A stretch of 64,000 nt of DNA from Methanobacterium sp. Its GTDB lineage: Archaea > Methanobacteriota > Methanobacteria > Methanobacteriales > Methanobacteriaceae. The position numbers and the translations under genes are program-made. The notes below the pieces were generated by a model. The model was not told the DNA's origin. It searched no databases and saw nothing but the letters and a program-made list of their open reading frames with translations. Of this stretch, positions 54,320-62,799 are shown piece after piece (within the stretch, counting starts at the first letter, position 1; every line of letters begins with the position of its first letter). Location of the stretch: NCBI GenBank assembly GCA_039666455.1, contig JAVSLW010000010.1:105458-169457 (forward strand), written 5' to 3'.

Positions 54320-55315
54320 TTGGATTTAAACGCTCTCATTGACTCTATCCAGAATTTTGAAGGGATTAAAAGAAAAAATACCATAAGAAATATTACCAGT
54401 ATTTTGGATGATACCTATAACATTGCGGGAAATACTTTCTTAAGTTTTGGTGATGATGCATCTGCAATAGACATTGGAGATGAAAAATTAGTTCTTCTTG
54501 CAGCCGATGGTATATGGGGGAAGCTCATGGAAGCTGATCCTTACTGGGCAGGGTACTGTTCTGTCCTTGTAAACGTTAATGACATAGCAGCGATGGGAGG
54601 TAAGCCCATTGGCATGGTAAATGTCTTATCTACACAGAACGATGAAATACGCCGCGAAATTATGAATGGAATAAAAGATGGGGTGAAAAAATTCGGAGTA
54701 CCTATGGTGGGGGGTCACCATCATCCAGACACACCTTACAATGCCCTGGATGTTTCTATTACTGGAATTGTAGATAAAAATGATATTATTACAAGCTGCG
54801 GAGCACAAATTGGGGATAAAATCATTGTAGCCATTGATATTAACGGTGAAATACACCCAAAATTTGATTTAAACTGGGATACAACAACAATGAAAAGTAA
54901 TGAGCTTGTACAGGCTCAAATCGAGGTAATGAATAGGATAGGGCATCTGAAGCTCGTTACTGCAGGACGGGATATAAGCAACCCTGGAACGCTTGGTACT
55001 CTTGGAATGCTTCTTGAAACATCCAGAAAAGGTGCAGTTGTTGAAGTTGGAAAAATACCTCGAAACAAAAGCATTGGATGGGACCAGTGGCTGAAACTCT
55101 ATCCAGGAGCAGGATTTGTTTTAACATCACCAGAAGATAAAGTCCAAAGATGTGTTAAATTACTTGAAGAGGTGAATATAAGTTCATCTGTTTGTGGGGA
55201 AATTATAGAAGAGGAAAAAATGTATCTAACTCATAAAGGACAAAAAGAACTTCTTTTTGACTTTAAAAAGGATATAATAGCAGGTATTAAAGAAAGAATT
55301 TCAAGCATGATGTAA
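54320..55315 (+). CDS. mmp2: Methanogenesis marker protein 2 (AIR synthase-related)
   Basis: A 331-residue protein of the PurM/ThiL/HypE ATP-binding superfamily. Features: FLSFGDDASAIDIG, NVNDIAAMGGKPIGMVNV, GGHHHPDTPY, and AGRDISNPGTLGTLGMLLE. The marker family is found in methanogens; its reaction is unknown. The start is TTG at 54320 with GAGGTGG upstream. It heads towards mmp3 170 bases downstream. Confidence 0.85.
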   Translation: MDLNALIDSIQNFEGIKRKNTIRNITSILDDTYNIAGNTFLSFGDDASAIDIGDEKLVLLAADGIWGKLMEADPYWAGYCSVLVNVNDIAAMGGKPIGMVNVLSTQNDEIRREIMNGIKDGVKKFGVPMVGGHHHPDTPYNALDVSITGIVDKNDIITSCGAQIGDKIIVAIDINGEIHPKFDLNWDTTTMKSNELVQAQIEVMNRIGHLKLVTAGRDISNPGTLGTLGMLLETSRKGAVVEVGKIPRNKSIGWDQWLKLYPGAGFVLTSPEDKVQRCVKLLEEVNISSSVCGEIIEEEKMYLTHKGQKELLFDFKKDIIAGIKERISSMM

Positions 55316-55485
55316 TCATTGATAATTTCCCTGAACTTAAAATACTTTTAAAAGTTTTTAAATATTTAGAAAATAATAAAAAGTTAGTATTAATTTTTGT
55401 AAATTAATATAGTCATTGCAAAAGATGGTGCTAAAAAATTTAAGCAGCCAAGATAAATTATTTATAAAGTTCATGAGGAGTTCCC

Positions 55486-57015
55486 ATGTTTGTAAGGGTT
55501 AACAGTGAAGAAATAGAGCTTCCTGAAGGTTCTACCATTAGGGATGCGATTGAAACAGCGAAAGCACCTTATATGGATGGTTGCGTGCTTGGTGTTGTTA
55601 AAGGTAAGGAAGAAATTGAAAGGCACGTCAATAAATACAAAATCAAAACTACCAGGGGGAGCATAATAATTGAATTGTTAGAAACAGCTCCTAATTTGAT
55701 TAAAACATGGAAAAACATGTATAAAGAGTTTGGAGCTCACAGGATACGCTGGACAACATCCAACGAAGTTTCAATGGGTCCAATAAAGTCTGAACTTACT
55801 CCAACAAAGAATGAACATCAATATGAAAAGTGGGACGTTATAATAAGCCTTTCAGGATTCACTGCAGATGCAACCCATGTTATTTTCAGTAAATCTAAGC
55901 ATAAAGCAGTTTACGGATCTCCTGAAGAAAACAGGGGAATATTCGCCAGAGTTATTGGTGGAAAAAGGACTCTATATAATATTACTGATGATGACTTAAT
56001 AAAAGAGGTTAAACCTGTTATAGAAAGAAGCAGCACAGTTAAAAGTGCTACGATAACTGATCTAGAAACGATGGTAACTGAAGGAAATGAAATATTTACT
56101 TATGTGCTTGTTAAAACCGAATTTAAATCACCAGATTCTGCAGAACACTTCTTTGCATTGTCACAATCCGGTAAAATTCATGTAGATTATGATTCAAACT
56201 CCTTTGTGGGATTTTACAAATTACAGGGGCTTCAAAAAAGAACTGAATTCATTGATCAAAGAAGAAGAGGCACCGTAACTCTTAGAAATAGCGGCAAGGG
56301 AGTTGGCCGCGTTTATATTTACAGGGAGGACCGTGTCTCAACCCCATCCCATACAGTAATAGGGCATGTTGAAAAGGGGATGCAGCTTTTAGATATAGCC
56401 AGTACTGGAGATTATATCACATTTAAATCTGACCCTGAAAGAATAATGACCCTTTCCATGACCCAGGAGGAAGCAGAAAAATATTTATCCTCAAAAGGGG
56501 TGGAACATATACGTGAAGGACTAAAAAATGATGATGCGATAATTGTAAGGCAGGAACCAGGATTTACAATGGATATAATCAAAGAAGGAAAAGTTAAAAC
56601 TCTTGGAATAAACAAAGATGAAATAATTTATATTGATATAGATGACATGGCTCCCCGGTCTTCATGGTATTTCAAGAAACTTACAGGCCTTGTAGATTCA
56701 CCAATAGGATCCCTTAAAGTTCATTTCGCATTTCCTGGAATGAAAGTAATGATGTTTGAGGGAAGATCAAAAGATGCAAGAGGATTAATTCCAGAAAATA
56801 TTCCCTCAAAATGCATTACCGCAGGTCAGATTGGTATAACCAACATGTCCAGGAGGCATGTGGGGATGGTAGGGGTAAGATTTGAGGATAATGATGAATT
56901 TGGACCTACAGGAGAGCCTTTTGATGGTACTAATGTTGTGGGGATGGTGGTTAAGGGATTGGAGAATCTTGAGAAATTTAAAGAGGGAGATATTGTTTAT
57001 GTCGCCAGATCTTGA
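55486..57015 (+). CDS. mmp3: Methanogenesis marker protein 3 (UPF0288)
   Basis: A 509-residue protein with an N-terminal ubiquitin/ThiS-like segment (1-65), a cyclophilin-like middle region and a C-terminal GMVGVRFEDNDEFGPTGEPF... GDIVYVARS. Mmp3 has been found in the MCR activation complex. GAGGAG precedes the ATG. The last 106 bases of this gene belong to the perfect 135-bp duplication at 56910; the gene itself is intact. Confidence 0.9.
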   Translation: MFVRVNSEEIELPEGSTIRDAIETAKAPYMDGCVLGVVKGKEEIERHVNKYKIKTTRGSIIIELLETAPNLIKTWKNMYKEFGAHRIRWTTSNEVSMGPIKSELTPTKNEHQYEKWDVIISLSGFTADATHVIFSKSKHKAVYGSPEENRGIFARVIGGKRTLYNITDDDLIKEVKPVIERSSTVKSATITDLETMVTEGNEIFTYVLVKTEFKSPDSAEHFFALSQSGKIHVDYDSNSFVGFYKLQGLQKRTEFIDQRRRGTVTLRNSGKGVGRVYIYREDRVSTPSHTVIGHVEKGMQLLDIASTGDYITFKSDPERIMTLSMTQEEAEKYLSSKGVEHIREGLKNDDAIIVRQEPGFTMDIIKEGKVKTLGINKDEIIYIDIDDMAPRSSWYFKKLTGLVDSPIGSLKVHFAFPGMKVMMFEGRSKDARGLIPENIPSKCITAGQIGITNMSRRHVGMVGVRFEDNDEFGPTGEPFDGTNVVGMVVKGLENLEKFKEGDIVYVARS

Positions 57016-57237
57016 AAATTTGGATGTGACCCGGATGATAATATGTACAAGTCAGGATCCCGAGTTTTTGATCAACCTTTTTAAAAAAAAGGTTGACTCT
57101 ATAGGAGAGCCTTTTGATGGTACTAATGTTGTGGGGATGGTGGTTAAGGGATTGGAGAATCTTGAGAAATTTAAAGAGGGAGATATTGTTTATGTCGCCA
57201 GATCTTGAAAATTTGGATGTGACCCGGATGATAATAT
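56910..57237 (+). repeat. Perfect 135-bp direct duplication with 58-bp spacer
   Basis: Bases 56910-57044 and 57103-57237 are identical at every position. Each copy contains the 3' end of mmp3 and the first codons of mmp6. The 58-base spacer (57045-57102) matches neither gene and contains a strong palindrome TCAACCTTTTT...AAAAAGGTTGA at about 57072-57094. mmp3 ends inside copy 1 and mmp6 begins inside copy 2, so both genes remain complete. Confidence 0.95.
56999..57208 (+). pseudogene. Chimeric frame created by the duplication
   Basis: Copy 1 carries an extra mmp6 start (MSPDLENLDVTRMII). The frame then reads through the spacer (CTSQDPEFLINLFKKKVDSI) and enters the second copy of the mmp3 C-terminus in its native frame, GEPFDGTNVVGMVVK to the stop at 57208. 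It encodes a 69-residue fusion of mmp6 start and mmp3 end, with the natural mmp6 ribosome context. It may be translated but is probably a by-product. Confidence 0.7.
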
Positions 57238-57617
57238 TAGGACCTTCTGCAAAGATAAATCAGGCAGAACTTGTCCAGAAACTCCATATGCTGGAACTTC
57301 CACTTACCATTAAGTCAACATGTTACGGAGCTATGGTTCATGGCCCGGAAGATGTTGTCATGGACGCCGTGGAGAAAATAAGGAAATTAGACCCTTACAA
57401 TATTTTTACTAAGGATAGAGGGTTTCCTCCAGGCGATCCAAGACGATGCAGAGCTAAAAGAGGGGCTGCAAGAGAAGGTTTTCATCAGCTTGAAAAGGAA
57501 TTTGAGCTTCTTGAAGGTGTAAGTGAAGCGCTTGCAAAGCCCAGGGGAGTGTATGTGGAAAAACCATGTAAAATTGATCCTGAATTGCTTAAAAAGATCA
57601 TTGAAGAATGTGAATAA
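57192..57617 (+). CDS. mmp6: Methanogenesis marker protein 6
   Basis: A 141-residue protein; the family is about this long. It starts MSPDLENLDVTRMIILGPSA in copy 2 of the duplication and includes TIKSTCYGAMVHG, YNIFTKDRGFPPGDPRRCRA and YVEKPCKIDPELL. Reading frames that begin further upstream run through the duplicated mmp3 end in the wrong frame, so 57192 is the start. Role: probably MCR maturation together with neighbours (inference). Confidence 0.9.
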   Translation: MSPDLENLDVTRMIILGPSAKINQAELVQKLHMLELPLTIKSTCYGAMVHGPEDVVMDAVEKIRKLDPYNIFTKDRGFPPGDPRRCRAKRGAAREGFHQLEKEFELLEGVSEALAKPRGVYVEKPCKIDPELLKKIIEECE

Positions 57618-57659
57618 TTTTTATCTTTTTAACCCATAAAAATAAAGAGGCTTGATAAA

Positions 57660-58040
57660 ATGCAGATAACTCCTTTTTCAACTGGTAAGGAAATAGCGCC
57701 ATTTGCACTTGCTGTTCACGAGCTTGTACATAAATTGCCCACAACAATGAGGACAAAAAACTCCACGGGAGTTAGAATTGAAGAGGGAAAAATAATTGAT
57801 TATGAGTATACTGGTCCGGTCTTGGAAAAAGTACTTTCTGAAGGTAGAATAATCCAGGAAATTCCAGAAAGAGGAGTATATAAAGGAATTCCTGTTATCG
57901 TTGTACCAATAAAAGAGAATGATGAAGTTATTTGTGCATTAGGACTTGTTGACATAACCAGAGGAGTGTTCAGTGATCTTATGCACATTACAAGAAGACC
58001 AGCGGAAATTAAAGAAGAGCCACGGGGGGAGTTTTATTAA
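57660..58040 (+). CDS. DUF2111-family protein
   Basis: A 126-residue protein resembling DUF2111: FALAVHELVHKLPTTMRTKN, VRIEEGKIIDYEYTGPVLEKV and VICALGLVDITRGVFSDL. It resembles small PAS/GAF-like sensors. It lies between mmp6 and mmp5, and its stop overlaps the mmp5 start. Confidence 0.75.
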   Translation: MQITPFSTGKEIAPFALAVHELVHKLPTTMRTKNSTGVRIEEGKIIDYEYTGPVLEKVLSEGRIIQEIPERGVYKGIPVIVVPIKENDEVICALGLVDITRGVFSDLMHITRRPAEIKEEPRGEFY

Positions 58041-58482
58041 AGTAGCTATATTTCCTCCTAACTCCTTAATACTCGCAGATTTAGTTGAAAGAAAGGGGCA
58101 CGAAGCCCTGGCATTACAAAAGGAAATCAGAAAGAAGGTTATAGATCCTGAAATTGATTCACCACCATTTAACATTACTGAAGAAGAACCTATAAAAGGG
58201 CTTAAATATGCGGCAATTGAAGTTCCATCAGGTGTTAGGGGAAGAATGGCCATATTTGGTCCTTTAATTGATGAAGCAGATGCTGCAATTATAATGGAAG
58301 AAGCACCATACGGATTTGGATGTGTGGGGTGTGCAAGAACAAATGAACTTTCGATGTACTGTTTAAGAAAGAAAAACATTCCTATTTTAGAACTTCGATA
58401 CCCAGCATCAAAGGAAGAAGCAATAGAAATGGTAAACACTATTAACACATTCTTAGACAAACTGGAGGAAAAAGATGGTTAA
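58036..58482 (+). CDS. mmp5: Methanogenesis marker protein 5, probable ATT start
   Basis: A 148-residue protein: KVAIFPPNSLILADLVERKG, VIDPEIDSPPFNITEEE and MEEAPYGFGCVGCARTNELS. No ATG, GTG or TTG lies at the conserved N-terminus. ATT at 58036 follows GGGGGGAG at 6 bases and yields (M)KVAIFPPNS, the expected start, so a rare ATT initiation overlapping the DUF2111 stop is the best reading. The frame is open upstream from 57973 inside DUF2111. The last 8 bases overlap mmp15. Confidence 0.85.
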   Translation: MKVAIFPPNSLILADLVERKGHEALALQKEIRKKVIDPEIDSPPFNITEEEPIKGLKYAAIEVPSGVRGRMAIFGPLIDEADAAIIMEEAPYGFGCVGCARTNELSMYCLRKKNIPILELRYPASKEEAIEMVNTINTFLDKLEEKDG

Positions 58483-59704
58483 AATAGCACAGTTATCGTG
58501 TGGGACAGAATACAGCGGTATTCAAAAGGAGATTGAAAAAGCCGCTCGAACATTTGGTGCTGAAATAGTTATTCCAGAAGCAGATCTGGACTACATTGAG
58601 GAAGCATACAATAAATTCGGTTTTACTGCTGCAAGTTCAAGCATACATCTGATGATAGCACGAGCAATATCCCTGGTTGAGGGAAAATCAGATGCAGACG
58701 CTGTTTTCATTGCAACATGCTTTAGATGTGCTGAAGGCGCACTTGTAAGAAATGAAATCAGACGTTTTATCCAGCAAAACACAAATTTACCGGTTGTAAC
58801 TTATTCATTTACAGAAAGAACAAAGGCTGATGAGCTTTTTATAAGAATGGAGGCTTTATCCACCATTGTAGATAGAAAAAGCTTGCTTGCACGTGAAAAA
58901 CAGGAAGGCCTGACCCTTGGAATAGATTCAGGCTCCACAACCACCAAAGTGGTTTTAATGGAAAATGATAAAATACTTGGAACCGGCTGGGTTCCTACAA
59001 TCGATGTTATAAAATCTGCTCAAGATGGGATGGATATTGCCTTTCAAGACACAGAATACGGGTTAGATGATATCGATGGAATGGGAGTAACTGGATATGG
59101 AAGACTAACCATAGGAAAACATTTTGGTGCGGCATTAATCCAGGAAGAACTGAGTGTAAACTCAAAAGGAGCTGTATACTTGGCAGGTCGGCAGAAAGGT
59201 GAAGCTACAGTTCTTGATATTGGTGGAATGGACAATAAGGTTATTACTGTTAACGATGGTATTCCTGATAACTTCACCATGGGGGGGATCTGTGCAGGAG
59301 CATCGGGAAGATTCCTTGAAATAACTGCAAGAAGACTGGGGGTGGACATTAGCGAACTTGGAGCCCTGGCATTAAAAGGAAACTTCAAAAAAGCTTTATT
59401 AAACAGTTACTGCATAGTATTTGGTATCCAGGATCTGGTCACATCACTTGCTGCTGGAGGTTCAAAGGAAGATGTAGCCGCCGCTGCTTGTTATTCTGTT
59501 GCTGAACAGGTTTATGAACAGCAGCTCCAGGAAATCGATGTTCGAGAACCTGTAATTCAGGTTGGGGGGACATCTCTTATAGAAGGACTTGTAGAAGCTG
59601 TAAGCACTGTACTGGGTGGTATTGAAATTATCGTACCTGAAAATTCCCAGCATATCGGCGCTGTTGGAGCTGCACTTTTAGTATCTGGACTGGGGAAAAA
59701 ATAG
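58475..59704 (+). CDS. mmp15: Methanogenesis marker protein 15 (BadF/BadG-type ATPase)
   Basis: A 409-residue ASKHA ATPase related to activators of 2-hydroxyacyl-CoA dehydratase. The phosphate loop is GIDSGSTTTKVVLM (about 149-162), with TGYGR, ATVLDIGGMDNKV, CAGASGRFLE and a final VGGTSLIEG. N-terminal extension (1-145) contains VFIATCFRCAEGALV. GGAGG lies before the ATG. ATP-driven low-potential electron transfer during MCR activation is a reasonable role (inference). Confidence 0.9.
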   Translation: MVKIAQLSCGTEYSGIQKEIEKAARTFGAEIVIPEADLDYIEEAYNKFGFTAASSSIHLMIARAISLVEGKSDADAVFIATCFRCAEGALVRNEIRRFIQQNTNLPVVTYSFTERTKADELFIRMEALSTIVDRKSLLAREKQEGLTLGIDSGSTTTKVVLMENDKILGTGWVPTIDVIKSAQDGMDIAFQDTEYGLDDIDGMGVTGYGRLTIGKHFGAALIQEELSVNSKGAVYLAGRQKGEATVLDIGGMDNKVITVNDGIPDNFTMGGICAGASGRFLEITARRLGVDISELGALALKGNFKKALLNSYCIVFGIQDLVTSLAAGGSKEDVAAAACYSVAEQVYEQQLQEIDVREPVIQVGGTSLIEGLVEAVSTVLGGIEIIVPENSQHIGAVGAALLVSGLGKK

Positions 59705-59719
59705 CTCTGGAGAATTTAA

Positions 59720-60280
59720 ATGTTAGTTGAATGTTATGATCCACAGGGTGCAGAAGTTTATGAGATGATAATAAGGCAGATACTGCAGGATGTACAGATT
59801 GGGAGGGCAATAAAGGACATGAAAGTCTTTGTAGACCCCCGAGAACCAGTATTTATAATTGCAGTTAAATATGAAAAGATCACATCTCCAGTTACTATCG
59901 ATGATTTTACAGAATATAAATACGATGAAAATGAAAATATGACATATATAAGAGTTAAAGATGAAACCTATCTTCCAGAACTGCTTCAAAAACTATGGGA
60001 AATAGAGGGGAGAGAAAAAATACGGCAGCCAAGCAGGTTTGAAGTAATTATCAATGATCCAAAGACAGAGCTTAAGGGCCTGGCAATTCACGACCCAAAA
60101 GAAGATCTGAAAAAAAGGATATACGACGCCATATTCAGGATTATCCCTGAAGGTTTTAAGGTTATCAGACATTATTCTAAGGAAGATATCATTGCAATGG
60201 TATGTTCTGATGAGATTATTAAAGAAGAATGGATTAAAAAGCAGGAAGAAATGATTAAAAGCTTGGAGGATGAGGTATGA
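59720..60280 (+). CDS. mmp17: Methanogenesis marker protein 17
   Basis: A 186-residue protein: MLVECYDPQGAEVYEMIIRQ, MKVFVDPREPVFIIAVKYE, RQPSRFEVIINDP and VIRHYSKEDIIAMVCSDEI. The family is methanogen-specific and Mmp17 has been found in the MCR activation complex. GGAG precedes the ATG. Its stop overlaps the start of the NifB-like gene by 4 bases, linking the two tightly. Confidence 0.88.
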   Translation: MLVECYDPQGAEVYEMIIRQILQDVQIGRAIKDMKVFVDPREPVFIIAVKYEKITSPVTIDDFTEYKYDENENMTYIRVKDETYLPELLQKLWEIEGREKIRQPSRFEVIINDPKTELKGLAIHDPKEDLKKRIYDAIFRIIPEGFKVIRHYSKEDIIAMVCSDEIIKEEWIKKQEEMIKSLEDEV

Positions 60281-61128
60281 GAGAAAGTAAATTTGCCCAC
60301 ATAACAAAGGTACACCCTTGCTTTAACGAGAAAATGCACGATAAAGTTGGAAGAATCCACGTTCCAATTGCACCTAAATGTAATATTCAGTGTAATTTCT
60401 GTACAAGAGATATAAACAAATGTGAAGTTCGTCCAGGAGTTACTTCAAGAGTAATGACCGTGGATGATGCGATAGCACATGTAAGAAAGGTTACAGCAGA
60501 AATGCCCATATCTGTCGTCGGTGTTGCTGGTCCGGGAGATGCCCTTTTTAATGAAGAAACATTTGAGTTCTTTAAAAGGGCTGGTGAGGAATTTCCAGAC
60601 CTCATAAAATGTATGAGTACAAATGGACTTTTATTACCCGATAAGGCTGATTTACTGGCCGAACTTAAGATTAATTCAGTTACAGTTACTGTAAATGCTG
60701 TTGACCCTGAAATTGGAGAGGAGATTTATGCAGGAGTCTTTTATGATGGAAAGATTTACAGAGGCAGAGAAGGGTTTGAAATACTTTCCAGAAATCAGCT
60801 TGAGGGAATAGAAAAGGTGGCTCGAAAGGGAATCGTTATTAAAGTAAATGCAGTGCTGATTCCGGGATTAAATGAAGATCATATCGTGGATATAGCCAGA
60901 GAAGCTAAAAAAAGAGGCGCATCACTTATGAATGTAATTCCACTGATACCTCTTAACAAGTTCAAAGACTATGAAAAACCAGGCTGCACACTGATAAGTC
61001 AGGTAAGAGACCAGGTTGAGGAGATAATCCCAGTATTTAGAGCATGCAGCCAATGCAGGGCAGATGCATATGGAGTTCCTGGTAAAAAGGACAAACACCT
61101 TGATATGACTCCAATGAGCCATTATTAA
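60277..61128 (+). CDS. nifB: NifB-like radical SAM protein
   Basis: A 283-residue enzyme with the radical SAM motif CNIQCNFCTRD (after PIAPK), a Cys nine residues later (NKCEVRPG) and a C-terminal CSQCRADAYG, all typical of the short archaeal NifB. HPCFNEKMHDKVGRIHVP is the NifB N-terminal signature. NifB builds the carbide-containing 8Fe core of nitrogenase cofactor. No nif structural genes are in the window, while the gene is co-translated with mmp17. Confidence 0.92.
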   Translation: MRESKFAHITKVHPCFNEKMHDKVGRIHVPIAPKCNIQCNFCTRDINKCEVRPGVTSRVMTVDDAIAHVRKVTAEMPISVVGVAGPGDALFNEETFEFFKRAGEEFPDLIKCMSTNGLLLPDKADLLAELKINSVTVTVNAVDPEIGEEIYAGVFYDGKIYRGREGFEILSRNQLEGIEKVARKGIVIKVNAVLIPGLNEDHIVDIAREAKKRGASLMNVIPLIPLNKFKDYEKPGCTLISQVRDQVEEIIPVFRACSQCRADAYGVPGKKDKHLDMTPMSHY

Positions 61129-61150
61129 ACTATTTTGGTAGAGGCAGAAC

Positions 61151-62080
61151 ATGAAGACAATGTACTGGAAAAATAATCACCTTTTTTTACTGGATCAAAC
61201 TAAACTACCTGATGAAATCACTTACTTTGAATGTAAAACCCACAAAGATGTTATTTATGCCATTAAAACCATGAAAGTGCGGGGCGCTCCAGCAATAGGA
61301 GTTGCAGCAGCCTTTGGTATGGCACTTGCAGAACTGGCAGGTGAAGACCTTGAAAAAACAGGTGAAGAAATTAAAGCAGCACGTCCTACAGCAGTAAATC
61401 TTTTCTGGGCAGTTGATAGAGTACATAATTCAGATAATGCACTTGATGAAGCTTTAAAAATGTATGATGAAGATATTGAAACAAATAAAGCCATTGGAAG
61501 ACATGGTGCAAAAGTAATTGACGATGGAGATACTATTTTAACCCATTGTAATGCAGGTGCACTTGCCTGTGTAGATTATGGAACAGCTTTAGGTGTTATT
61601 AGAGCTGCGTTCCATGAAGGCAAAAAAATAAAGGTCATATGTGATGAAACAAGGCCATTTTGTCAGGGCGCAAGGCTCAGTGTCTTTGAAATGCAGCAGG
61701 AGAAAATTCCAGTTAAGCTAATCGTTGATAGCGCAGCAGGACGCATGATGCAGGCTGGAAAAGTTAATAAAGTTATTGTAGGGGCAGATAGAGTTGCAAA
61801 AGGAGGAGTAGCTAATAAAATAGGCACTTTAATGGTTGCCCTTGCTGCAAAAAGGTTTAACATCCCATTTTATGTTGCAGCGCCAAAAAGTACATTTGAC
61901 TTTGAAAACTCCATATATGATACTGAAATAGAAGAAAGAGATCCCAATGAAGTTATGTACTTCGGAGAATGCCGAGTTGCACCTGAAGGAACAGAAGTAG
62001 AGAATCCTTCATTTGATATTGTGCCCAGCGATTTGATTACTGGTATCATTACTGAAGAAGGGATTTTAGAGCCGTTTTAA
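61151..62080 (+). CDS. mtnA: S-methyl-5-thioribose-1-phosphate isomerase-like (MtnA)
   Basis: A 309-residue eIF2B-related isomerase: MKVRGAPAIGVAAAFG, ILTHCNAGALACVDYGTALG, DETRPFCQGARL (catalytic Cys), IVGADRVAKGGVANKIGT. It belongs to the methionine salvage or ribose-1,5-bisphosphate isomerase group; the CNAG and GADRV motifs fit MtnA better. GAGG precedes the ATG. It follows nifB by 22 bases. Confidence 0.9.
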   Translation: MKTMYWKNNHLFLLDQTKLPDEITYFECKTHKDVIYAIKTMKVRGAPAIGVAAAFGMALAELAGEDLEKTGEEIKAARPTAVNLFWAVDRVHNSDNALDEALKMYDEDIETNKAIGRHGAKVIDDGDTILTHCNAGALACVDYGTALGVIRAAFHEGKKIKVICDETRPFCQGARLSVFEMQQEKIPVKLIVDSAAGRMMQAGKVNKVIVGADRVAKGGVANKIGTLMVALAAKRFNIPFYVAAPKSTFDFENSIYDTEIEERDPNEVMYFGECRVAPEGTEVENPSFDIVPSDLITGIITEEGILEPF

Positions 62081-62103
62081 ATCATTTTCAAATATTTCAA
62101 TAT

Positions 62104-62799
62104 TCACCAGATTCCAGGTAACAGCCTGTATCTTACTTCATTTGTATATTCCATGTATCCTTCTAATTCTCTCTGCAGGGTTTCATCTTCAAGGTAGGTT
62201 CTTATAACAAGCAAAAACACTGCAATTACCGATGGAATTAATCCCCAGAATGAACCAAGAACTAATGGTGTAGCAATTATAAAAAGTATCCCTCCAAAGT
62301 ATCCTGGATGTCTAAGGTAGTGATATGGACCGCTTTTACAAACTGTTTGTCCCCTATCCTTCTGGATACGAACAACAGATGAAAAGAATTTGTTCACCTT
62401 TTTTGCCCATAATATGATTATCTGCCCTATTGAATACACCACAATTCCGACGATGACTATAAAAATAGGGATTCGTGGTTCCCATGTAAAACGCCCACCA
62501 TCAAAGACTGATATTATAAGAGTCGCAAAAAAGACAGGTACAGAAACAATATAGATGATTTTATCCCATCTCTTCATGCCTTTTCCAGGTTTTAACCTTT
62601 CATTTATTAATTCGGGAGGTAGTAAGAAATGGGAGAGCAATATAAAAATAATGTTCAATCCATTGTACACCCATCCCTGCCAGTAATCGATGCGTCCTGC
62701 ACCAATGAATGTTATAGCAATCATTAATGCAAGGAAAGAAATGGATTTAAAAAGTAACTTTCCTTCTACTTTTCCAAGCTTACTTACCTGATTGGTCAT
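62104..62799 (-). CDS. Isoprenylcysteine/phospholipid methyltransferase-like membrane protein
   Basis: A protein of about 231 residues with five or six membrane helices and the ICMT/PEMT signature GPYHYLRHPGYFGGILF (about 165-181), followed by a Glu-rich LEDETLQRELEGYMEY region that binds SAM. Substrate unknown. I chose ATG 62799 (GGAGG seven bases upstream). It overlaps the end of the upstream methyltransferase gene by 20 bases. Confidence 0.82.
   Translation of the reverse strand: MTNQVSKLGKVEGKLLFKSISFLALMIAITFIGAGRIDYWQGWVYNGLNIIFILLSHFLLPPELINERLKPGKGMKRWDKIIYIVSVPVFFATLIISVFDGGRFTWEPRIPIFIVIVGIVVYSIGQIIILWAKKVNKFFSSVVRIQKDRGQTVCKSGPYHYLRHPGYFGGILFIIATPLVLGSFWGLIPSVIAVFLLVIRTYLEDETLQRELEGYMEYTNEVRYRLLPGIW

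Noticed and set aside
56882..57208. A single long fusion gene across the mmp3 end
   Set aside because: The part before 56999 is an out-of-frame reading of mmp3; only the piece from 56999 has a natural start.
60277..61128. Part of a nitrogen-fixation operon
   Set aside because: No nifH, nifD, nifK or GlnB-like genes flank it within the window; the neighbours are mmp genes and mtnA.
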